Source: Sedimentisphaerales bacterium | GTDB lineage: Bacteria > Planctomycetota > Phycisphaerae > Sedimentisphaerales > SG8-4 | NCBI GenBank assembly: GCA_016932895.1 | Contig: JAFGCA010000814.1 | Location: forward strand, 1 to 14,471 | DNA: 14,471 nt | Direction of reading: 5' to 3' | Part shown: one piece after another, positions 1 to 6,283 of the stretch | Position numbering within the stretch: the stretch's first letter is position 1 | Layout: every line of letters begins with the position of its first letter | Program-made: the position numbers and the translations under genes | The notes under the pieces: model-generated | Database searches by the model: none | Told to the model about the DNA's origin: nothing | What the model saw: only the letters and a program-made list of their open reading frames with translations

Positions 1-338
1 ACCGACACGAAGTCTGCCCAGACTGGAACTACACGATTGATCCTAATACCTCATAACATCCGAATCTTTTTCTTTACGAGTCCTAAGTCCAGAGCAGAGT
101 AGTCTATTGGACCCTCTTTGTCGTCATTCCATTTTTCGACATTCTTGATGTACCCGTTTCTGCAAAGCTCTTTTAGCTGGTCGTTAGACAAAACCCCAGG
201 TATCCAGTTTTTCCAGGGCTCATTCACTTCTGCATCTCCGCGTAGACCCCGATGTCCTGTATTGGCTTCAAGGGATGCTGCCCAATTGCAACTTTCAATA
301 TCGTAACGTTGCTGGAGGGACTCTTCAACATAGAATAT
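1..338 (-). pseudogene. Decayed dCTP deaminase-like gene fragment (partial)
   Basis: On the minus strand a frame stays open from the xylB stop (339-341) to a TGA at 51-53, about 95 codons with no ATG. Its second half reads IPGVLSNDQLKELCRNGYI (bases about 203-147) and later IDYSALDLGL (about 107-78). This matches the start of dCTP deaminase-like proteins as I remember them (G-[VI]-L-x5-[IL]-x2-L ... I-x-x-[SA]-[SA]-[LV]-D-L). After the TGA the similarity seems to continue in another frame as CYEVLGSIV, then meets TAG at 29-31. That implies a frameshift near the five-T run at 67-71 (AAAAA in the coding sense). With no start, a frameshift and two stops it is probably a remnant. A GTG at 225-227 with GGAG upstream could start a 58-aa peptide, but that would be only part of a domain. 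Base composition is clearly lower in GC than the neighbouring genes. The family call comes from motif memory only. Confidence 0.42.
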
Positions 339-1862
339 TCAGAAGTTGACTAATTGCCCATGTCTTGTCTTCGTCAGTTCGTTTTCGATCACAGCTTCCC
401 AGTTTTCGTAGGCTTGCTGGTAAGCATCGGTGAGTTTGCAGCTGGGTTCGGTGGTTTTGACGGGTTGGAGGCCGGTGAAGGCTTCTTTTTTGTTTTGGTA
501 GATTCCGGCGCCGATTCCGGCGCCTCGGGCGGCGCCTTGGGAGCCGTCGGTGTTATACAACTCCACCGTCGCGCCGCTGAGGGTGGCGAAGGCTTCGGCG
601 AAGAGCGGGCTGAGGAACATGTTGGCGTAGCCGGCTTTGACGGTCTTGAGTTGCGTGCCCATGTCACGCATGATCTCCAGGCCGTAGTTGAGGGCGAAGA
701 CGATGCCCTCCTGGGCGGCGCGGAGGAAGTGGGCCTGCTTGTGGATGTTGAAGTTCCAGCCGTGGACGGAGGCGCCGATGTTGCGGTTCTCCAGCGTGCG
801 CTCGGCGCCGTTGCCGTAGGGGAGAATGACCAGGCCGTCGGAGCCGACGGGGACCTGGGCGGCCAGCTCGTTCATTTGCGGATAGTCGAGTCCGGCGCCG
901 CCGACGAAGTTGTGCTTGAGCCAGCTATTGAGGATGCCGGTGCCGTTGAGGCAGAGCAGCACGCCGTAGCGGGGCTTGTCGGGTGCGTGGTTGACGTGGA
1001 CGAAGATGTTCACGCGCGATTCCGGATCGTAGTTCTTCTGGTCGGTGACGCCGTAGACGACGCCCGAGGTGCCGGCGGTGACGGCGATCTCGCCCGGCTC
1101 CAGGACGCTCAGCGACAGCGCGTTGTTGGGTTGGTCGCCCGCGCGGTAGCCGATCTTCGTACCCGGTGCGAGACCCAACTCCTCGGCCGCTTCCCGCGTC
1201 AGCTCGCCCTGAGCCGAGAAGGTCGGCACGCGCTCGGCGACGAGACCGGTCGATACGCCGTAGTTGTCGAGGACGAACTGCGCCGGCTCATCGCCTTCAA
1301 AATCCCACATGATGCCTTCGGACAGGCCCGACGGGGTCGTCTTGATCTCGCCCGTCATCTTCATGGCGATGAAATCGCCCGGCAGCATGATCTTGTCGAT
1401 CTTCGCGAAAACGTCGGGCTCGTTGTCCTTGACCCACTTGAGCTTCGAGGCGGTGAAGTTGCCGGGCAGGTTGAACAGCCGCTGGAGGCACTTGTCGGCG
1501 CCGATGTCCTCGGCGGCCTGTGCGCCGATCTGGACGGCCCGGCTGTCGCACCAGATGATCGAGGGACGCAGGACCTGCTTGTTCTTGTCCACCACGACCA
1601 GGCCGTGCATCTGGTAGGAAATCCCGATGGCCTTCACGTCGGCGGGGTCGAACTGGGCCTGCGCCTTGATTTTCTGGGTAGCGAGTTTGACGTGCTCCCA
1701 CCAGGTGGAGGGGTGCTGCTCGGCCCAGCCCGCCTGGGCGGCGATGATGTCGAGCTCCTTGTCCGGCGACGTGGCCGAGGCCAGAGCCTGCCCCGTCCCG
1801 GCGTCCATGAGCGTAGCCTTGATCGATGAGCTTCCAACGTCGTATCCCAACAGTAGCGCCAT
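339..1862 (-). CDS. xylB: Xylulokinase-type FGGY carbohydrate kinase
   Basis: 507-aa cytoplasmic sugar kinase of the FGGY family, expected to phosphorylate D-xylulose with ATP to give xylulose 5-phosphate for the pentose phosphate pathway. The N-terminal phosphate-binding motif LLGYDVGSSSIKATL is at residues 4-18. YQMHGLV at 83-89 corresponds to the QMHG substrate loop of xylulokinases. WCDSR is at 104-108, and YRAGDQPNNALS at 239-250 carries the probable catalytic base D243. AGTSGVVYG (263-271) and the late GAARGAGIGAGIY segment complete the second ATPase lobe. Length is normal for the family. The ATG has a purine-rich AAAGGGA site just upstream and no signal peptide. It is the last gene of the minus-strand cluster, 179 nt after the sulfatase. 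No xylose isomerase is nearby, so the true substrate could be another ketose such as L-fuculose. The last residues (RHGQLVNF) run into AT-richer DNA, and the frame beyond the stop continues into the decayed fragment. Confidence 0.9.
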   Translation of the reverse strand: MALLLGYDVGSSSIKATLMDAGTGQALASATSPDKELDIIAAQAGWAEQHPSTWWEHVKLATQKIKAQAQFDPADVKAIGISYQMHGLVVVDKNKQVLRPSIIWCDSRAVQIGAQAAEDIGADKCLQRLFNLPGNFTASKLKWVKDNEPDVFAKIDKIMLPGDFIAMKMTGEIKTTPSGLSEGIMWDFEGDEPAQFVLDNYGVSTGLVAERVPTFSAQGELTREAAEELGLAPGTKIGYRAGDQPNNALSLSVLEPGEIAVTAGTSGVVYGVTDQKNYDPESRVNIFVHVNHAPDKPRYGVLLCLNGTGILNSWLKHNFVGGAGLDYPQMNELAAQVPVGSDGLVILPYGNGAERTLENRNIGASVHGWNFNIHKQAHFLRAAQEGIVFALNYGLEIMRDMGTQLKTVKAGYANMFLSPLFAEAFATLSGATVELYNTDGSQGAARGAGIGAGIYQNKKEAFTGLQPVKTTEPSCKLTDAYQQAYENWEAVIENELTKTRHGQLVNF

Positions 1863-1929
1863 GTGTATGTCCCTTTCTTGCCGCTATCGGCGGAGGTTCC
1901 GTGGGGTGTGCACCGCACACCAACCGCAC

Positions 1930-2021
1930 TGTCATCCTGAACGGAGTGAAGGACCTGGGCTGCGATTGTGACGTACTCCGTTATCGAGAGCCAGATCCTT
2001 GGGCTTCGCCTCAGGATGACA
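1930..2021. repeat. REP-like inverted repeat of the 'GTCATCCTGA' type
   Basis: Two imperfect inverted arms of about 30 nt lie between the sulfatase and xylB. The outer 11 bases TGTCATCCTGA (1930-1940) and TCAGGATGACA (2011-2021) are perfect complements. The inner parts (GGAGTGAAGGACCTGG and the complement of CCAGATCCTTGGGCTTCGCC) pair with a few mismatches, leaving about 30 nt between the arms. I recognise the sequence as a palindrome scattered through many environmental bacterial genomes, where it gives rise to spurious 'HPERSEG' peptides; one such peptide can be read here on the plus strand. It could fold in the operon mRNA and affect processing or expression of xylB, but that is inference. 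Confidence 0.75.
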
Positions 2022-2041
2022 AGATTCGTACGCCCTACGAA

Positions 2042-3496
2042 TTATTCATACTCCCATTTGAGGATCCAGGGGTCCTGGGTTCGTTTCTGGAAGGCCTTGA
2101 GCTTGGCTTTCATTTCTGCGAGCTTGTTCTGGTGTTTCGGATCGTCGGCGAGGTTGACCACTTCGTGCGGGTCATTCTCCAGGTCGTACAGCTCGAACTT
2201 CGAGCGATGCAGGTAGGCGTCGATAGTGCGTTTGCCATACCGCTGGTTGCCTCGTTTGATGTTCCCCTGCCAGGTGGCCGATTCCCACAGGTCGCTGGCG
2301 AACGGATACTCGAGCCCGTGGGCGATGTTCCAGATCAGCTTGAAGCGGCGTTCCCGCACGACGCGCATCGGATAGTACATCGTGATCTCATGGAACGTGT
2401 GCGAGGCATAGGTCGTGTCCCAGCCCTCGGCCCGCTCACGCTGGAGCACCGACTTGAAGGAGCGTCCGTGGAATTTGTAGTCTCGCGGGGTCGCGCCGGC
2501 GAAGTCCAGAATCGTGGGCGTCAAGTCGGCGTAGTTGACCAGCGCGTCGCAGGCGATGCCCTTGTTCTTCTGCCAGGGCGTGCGCACGATGCAGGGCAGG
2601 TTCATGCCCGGCTCGTAGAGCGTGGTCTTGGCGCCGGGGAAGGCGATGCCGTTGTCGGAGATATAGATTACGATGGTGTTGTCATATTTGCCGGCTTTCT
2701 TGAGAAGGTCGACCAGATGTCCCACACCCTGATCCACGCGCGAGACGGACTGGTAGTACTGGGCCAGCTCGGCCCGGCATTCCGGGATGCCGGGCAAGAA
2801 GTCCGGCACGACGACGTCCTCGGGTTTGTACTTGACCTCATCGATACCCGGATAGCCCTTTTGGGTATTGCCGAAGCGGTCGGGTTGGTGGGGCAGGTCC
2901 TTGGCCTTGCCTCCGCCGCGATGCGGATCGCTCGTGCAGAAGTACAGGAAGAAGGGCCGCTCGTCGGCGGCGCCGACGAAATCTTTGCAGTTGTCGGCCA
3001 TCTGCACGGGACTGCGGCTGTTGCCGGGCAGCGCCACGTCGAACTTGTAGACTTCTTCCGGCGCAACGTGGTATTTCCCGATTCGTCCCGTCCGGTACCC
3101 ACCCTGCGAGAGCAGCACGGGCAGGCTCCGAACGCGGTCGAAGCTGATGAAGTGGTGGTAGGCGTGCTGGTGTCCGTACTGTCCGTTATAGTGGTTGTAC
3201 AGGCCGCTCAGGATCACCGAGCGGCTCGCGCTGCAACTGGCCGTGGTGCAGAAGGCGTTCGTAAAACGGACCCCCTCGGCCGCGAGTCTGTCCAGGTTCG
3301 GTGTCTGGATGACGGGATTGCCGTAACAGCCAAGATCGCCGCGGCCGTGGTCGTCGCTGACGATCAGGACGATGTTCGGTCTTCGGCTCTCGGCGGCGCC
3401 GCTGCTGCGCGTCATCAAAGGCCCAACGGCCAAGGCCGATGCGCCCGCCGCACAATTCCTCACGAAATCCCTTCGCGTCATAGATCGATGTGCCAT
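2042..3496 (-). CDS. Exported sulfamidase-like (heparan N-sulfatase-type) sulfatase
   Basis: 484-aa type I sulfatase. A twin-arginine leader (TRRDFVRN, residues 7-14, then an Ala-rich stretch to about 35) implies export in folded form. Metal-ligand aspartates lie in IVSDDHG (45-51). The formylglycine motif is CSASR (88-92), with C88 the residue to be oxidised. GKYH (140-143), SDPH (189-192) and YISDNG (278-283) supply the usual Lys, His and Asp/Asn ligands. The stretches after the catalytic Cys (HHFISFDRVRSLPVLLSQ) and near the C-terminus (HEITMYYPMRVV, FELYDLENDPHEVVNLADDP, a final DPW) closely resemble animal N-sulfoglucosamine sulfohydrolase (SGSH), so it should group with the sulfamidase-type sulfatases. 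Substrate in this bacterium is unknown. Unlike its neighbour, the motif has Ala instead of Pro (C-x-A-x-R), an allowed variant. The start is supported by GGAG seven bases upstream. A 31-bp-arm palindrome sits 33 nt upstream. Confidence 0.9.
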   Translation of the reverse strand: MAHRSMTRRDFVRNCAAGASALAVGPLMTRSSGAAESRRPNIVLIVSDDHGRGDLGCYGNPVIQTPNLDRLAAEGVRFTNAFCTTASCSASRSVILSGLYNHYNGQYGHQHAYHHFISFDRVRSLPVLLSQGGYRTGRIGKYHVAPEEVYKFDVALPGNSRSPVQMADNCKDFVGAADERPFFLYFCTSDPHRGGGKAKDLPHQPDRFGNTQKGYPGIDEVKYKPEDVVVPDFLPGIPECRAELAQYYQSVSRVDQGVGHLVDLLKKAGKYDNTIVIYISDNGIAFPGAKTTLYEPGMNLPCIVRTPWQKNKGIACDALVNYADLTPTILDFAGATPRDYKFHGRSFKSVLQRERAEGWDTTYASHTFHEITMYYPMRVVRERRFKLIWNIAHGLEYPFASDLWESATWQGNIKRGNQRYGKRTIDAYLHRSKFELYDLENDPHEVVNLADDPKHQNKLAEMKAKLKAFQKRTQDPWILKWEYE

Positions 3497-3529
3497 CTCT
3501 TATCTCCACTTCATACAGGACCTGTCTAT

Positions 3530-3615
3530 CGGGTGGCAGCGTCAAGCGCAGCTTGGCGATGGCCGTCTTGAGCTTTGTAACACAATCGCCAAGCTGCGCT
3601 TGACGCTGCCGCCCG
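3530..3615. repeat. Near-perfect 31-bp inverted repeat, possible MITE/REP or mRNA hairpin
   Basis: Bases 3530-3560 and 3585-3615 are reverse complements at 30 of 31 positions, and the one exception (T3534/G3611) can wobble-pair. They enclose a 24-nt loop (3561-3584). The palindrome lies in the 161-nt gap between the fucosidase stop and the sulfatase ATG, so in the operon mRNA it would form a very stable hairpin 33 nt before the sulfatase start. There is no U-tract on the downstream side in either direction, so it is not a standard intrinsic terminator. No second copy was seen in the window. It could be a small palindromic mobile element, or a processing or stability hairpin that sets different levels of the two flanking genes. 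Confidence 0.85.
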
Positions 3616-3657
3616 GATGTCGCTGGTTGTCGCGTTCATTCCGGATCGCAAGCTTTC

Positions 3658-4833
3658 TCAGCCTTTCCTGCGGAGCCGGCGTCCGACCTCGCGGAGCGTT
3701 TTCACGTCGTCGGGATGAATCGAGCCGTCCGCCAGTGGTCCGGTGTTCATCAGCAGGTTGCAGTCGCTGGCCCAGGCGGCTTCGAGCCGCTTGATCACCT
3801 CGTCGGCGTTGAGATGCTTGCTATCGTCGTCTTTCTTGTAGCCCCAGACGCGCGGCTGAAGCGTGTCGCAGATTTCGTTGTGCTTGTCCTTGTTGCTCTC
3901 CCAGGCTCTCCGCGCCACGTCCCGGTGCTGCGGGTCCTTCAGCCGCTGGGCCAGGGAGTGGCCACTGCGCTCCGGGGCGGCGAAGTCCTCCGTTCCGCTA
4001 GCGCCCTGTTTGAAAGAGATCAGCACATGGGGCTGGAGCGACCGGACCAGATTGTAGGTTTCGTCTATCGGGAACAGATCGGGCCTGTTATAGAAGCCCA
4101 TGATCGGGTCGAACCAGATGCCTGCGATGGGCCCGTAGCCGGTCAGCAGCTCGCGCATCTGCGCGTGGACGTAATCGATGTAGATGCGGAAGTCTTCGTC
4201 CTTCTTCCACTTGTACTCGGGCTGGGGCTCCTTGTAGGCGGGACGGGCATTTGCCCAGCCGGCCTCGCGGGCGTAGAAGTACGGGTGCCACCAGTCGGCG
4301 GCGTAGGAATAGTAAAGGAACAGGCCGAGTCCCTTCTGGCCGCACGCCTCGGCCAGGTCGCCGATGATGTCGCGCTGTGCCGGGGCGGCCAGGCTGTGAT
4401 AATCGTGCTGTTTCGTTTCAAAGAGGCAGAAGCCGTCGTGGTGTCGCGACGTCAGGTTGATGTATTTCATCCCGGCTTCGAGGGTGAGGTCGGTGATGAA
4501 ATCCACGTCGAAGTTGTGCGCGGTGAACCGGCCTTGCAGCTTCTCGTATTCGGCCACGGGGATCCGCTCGCGCAGCATCACCCATTCGCCCCGGCCGAGG
4601 AGGCTGTACAGCCCGTAATGCATAAACAATCCGAACCGGGCCTCGCCAAACCAGGTGCGGGCGGCCTGGCGCGGGTCCGCCTGGTGAAGCTCCCGGTGGT
4701 CTGCGAGATACGACGGGACGGAAGACTTCCGGGCGCCCCCCCCCTCGGCACCGGCGCAGCCGGAGAGGCCCAGGGCCGCCGCACCGCCGGCCGAAAGCCT
4801 GATGAAGTCACGCCGGTTCAGGTTCGATGGCAT
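3658..4833 (-). CDS. Alpha-L-fucosidase, GH29, Tat-exported lipoprotein
   Basis: 391-aa glycoside hydrolase that should release alpha-linked L-fucose with retention of configuration. The leader has a twin-arginine motif (NRRDFIRL, residues 6-13) followed by a lipobox LSGC (23-26), so it is probably exported by Tat and lipid-anchored at C26. GH29 landmarks are FGLFMHYGLYS (67-77), the HHDGF signature (131-135), GIWFD (238-242) with D242 the likely nucleophile, and NLLMNTGPLADGSI (359-372) closing the barrel. The length covers the catalytic barrel only; the C-terminal beta-sandwich of many GH29 enzymes is missing. The ATG has AAGGA about seven bases upstream. The gene lies between the two sulfatases, consistent with a sulfated, fucosylated substrate. 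A run of nine G in the coding strand (4736-4744) falls at residues 30-33, just after the lipobox. Confidence 0.92.
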   Translation of the reverse strand: MPSNLNRRDFIRLSAGGAAALGLSGCAGAEGGGARKSSVPSYLADHRELHQADPRQAARTWFGEARFGLFMHYGLYSLLGRGEWVMLRERIPVAEYEKLQGRFTAHNFDVDFITDLTLEAGMKYINLTSRHHDGFCLFETKQHDYHSLAAPAQRDIIGDLAEACGQKGLGLFLYYSYAADWWHPYFYAREAGWANARPAYKEPQPEYKWKKDEDFRIYIDYVHAQMRELLTGYGPIAGIWFDPIMGFYNRPDLFPIDETYNLVRSLQPHVLISFKQGASGTEDFAAPERSGHSLAQRLKDPQHRDVARRAWESNKDKHNEICDTLQPRVWGYKKDDDSKHLNADEVIKRLEAAWASDCNLLMNTGPLADGSIHPDDVKTLREVGRRLRRKG

Positions 4834-4927
4834 AAGAGATTCCTTCCATCAGTTTCCTTGTGATTTCGCGGATACTATCAGATTCGGCGCGGACACGCAA
4901 AGGCGTTCTGAGGGATACCGTTGGGCC

Positions 4928-6271
4928 TCAGAGGCTCACGTCCCGCTCCCAGGCGGCGAGTTTCGCGCGCAGCGCGGCGGCGATATCGGGTTGGGCCTGC
5001 GTCAGGTCGTCGGTCTCGCCGAGATCGTCGTCGAGATTGAACAGCCGCGTCGTGTTGCCCTGCACGAGCAACTTCCACGGTCCCTGGCGCACGGCCCGCT
5101 GGTTTCCGTAGGCCCAGAAGAGCGTTCGCTCGTCGAGGCTTTCGTTTGCGGTCAAAACGCCCAGCAGGTCGGCGCCGTCGAGCTCGAGCCCGGCCGGCAG
5201 CGCGGCCTTCGTCAGAGAAGCCATCGTTGGGAACAGGTCCATGCCCAGGACGGTCTGGTTACAGACGCTGCTCGGCGCGATCCTCCCGGGCCAGTACGCC
5301 ACGGCCGGCACGCGATGCCCGCCTTCCCAGAGGCTTCCCTTGAAGCCGCGCAGCGGAGCGCTCGAGCCGTTCTTCGTCGCGCCGTTGTCCGAGCAGAAGA
5401 AGACGAACGTCTTGCGTCCGAGGCCGAGCGTTTTGACGGTCTCCAGCACGCGCCCGATGCTCGCGTCCATGATCTCGACCATTTCGCGGTAGGCGCGTTT
5501 GATCTCGGGCCCACTGGTTTTCTTGCCGACGCCCCCTCCGGGCAGGCGTTCGGGAGGATCGTTGCGACCCTGGTAGGGATAGTGCGGTGCCTCGTGCGGC
5601 AGATACAGGCAGAACGGCTCGTCTTTGTGCCGCTTGATGAAGTCCAGGGCATGGCGCGTGATCAGGTCCGTGACATATCCCTCCTCGGGCGTCTTCTTGT
5701 CCCCCTTCCACCAGTCGTCGATGCCGGCCTGGTCGATGTGCGTGTGGTAGTCCACGTTGCCGCTGACGTAGCCGATGTATTCGTCGAAACCCTGCTTGGT
5801 GGGATTGAACTCGACCCGGTAGCCCACGTGCCACTTGCCGAACAGACCCGTGACGTAGCCACGTTGCTTGAGGACTTCGGCGAAGGTGATTTCCTTCTGC
5901 GCCATGCCGGTCTCGCGCGCCGGACCCTTGGCGGTCACGACCGCATCGATTCCGCAGCGCTGCTGGTAGCGACCCGTCAGCAGCGCCGCCCGCGTCGGAC
6001 TGCACACCGCTCCGTTGGAGTGGTAGTCCGTGAAGCGCATCCCGCCCTTGGCCAGGGCGTCCACATGCGGCGTCCGGATCCACCCGCCATAACAACCGAT
6101 GTCCCCATATCCCAGGTCGTCGGCCATGATCAAGATAATGTTCGGCCGATCCATCCCCGGGGCATTTGCTTTCAAAGACGATGGGCCCCGCGTCAGGACA
6201 CCGGTTACCGCGCAGGCGGCGAACTTGATGAAATCACGCCGGTCGCAGCCGCATTTTCTCGATCGTGTCAC
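4928..6271 (-). CDS. Tat-exported arylsulfatase (type I, formylglycine-dependent)
   Basis: 447-aa sulfatase hydrolysing sulfate esters, expected outside the cytoplasmic membrane. The leader carries DRRDFIKF (10-17), a twin-arginine motif. IILIMADDLGYGD (45-57) gives the metal-binding aspartates. CSPTRAALLTGRY (90-102) is the canonical C-x-P-x-R motif, with C90 the formylglycine precursor. FGKWHVG (144-150), LPHEAPHYP (224-232) and FFCSDNGA (291-298), followed by GFKGSLWEGG, complete the active site. Overall it resembles the arylsulfatase A / GalNAc-6-sulfatase side of the family rather than the sulfamidase-like neighbour; the substrate is not decidable. The start is GTG at 6269-6271, with GAGG eight bases upstream overlapping the end of the GH2 gene. 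Only 12 nt separate the two genes, so they are almost certainly cotranscribed and possibly translationally coupled. Confidence 0.93.
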   Translation of the reverse strand: MTRSRKCGCDRRDFIKFAACAVTGVLTRGPSSLKANAPGMDRPNIILIMADDLGYGDIGCYGGWIRTPHVDALAKGGMRFTDYHSNGAVCSPTRAALLTGRYQQRCGIDAVVTAKGPARETGMAQKEITFAEVLKQRGYVTGLFGKWHVGYRVEFNPTKQGFDEYIGYVSGNVDYHTHIDQAGIDDWWKGDKKTPEEGYVTDLITRHALDFIKRHKDEPFCLYLPHEAPHYPYQGRNDPPERLPGGGVGKKTSGPEIKRAYREMVEIMDASIGRVLETVKTLGLGRKTFVFFCSDNGATKNGSSAPLRGFKGSLWEGGHRVPAVAYWPGRIAPSSVCNQTVLGMDLFPTMASLTKAALPAGLELDGADLLGVLTANESLDERTLFWAYGNQRAVRQGPWKLLVQGNTTRLFNLDDDLGETDDLTQAQPDIAAALRAKLAAWERDVSL

Positions 6272-6283
6272 GTTGTCAACCTC

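Noticed and set aside
118..306. 62-codon plus-strand open frame in the left AT-richer region
   Set aside because: The opposite strand carries the recognisable dCTP deaminase-like remnant. The plus frame has no family motif and no Shine-Dalgarno site.
354..1829. Long plus-strand open frame opposite xylB (491 codons), and similar long frames opposite the sulfatases, fucosidase, GH2 and LamG genes
   Set aside because: They mirror real genes with strong family motifs, have low-complexity compositions rich in Arg, Gly, Val and Asp without recognisable domains, and arise from the high GC codon bias of the opposite strand.
3530..3615. 31-bp palindrome considered as an intrinsic terminator between fucosidase and sulfatase
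   Set aside because: No U-tract follows on either strand, and the flanking genes look like members of one operon.
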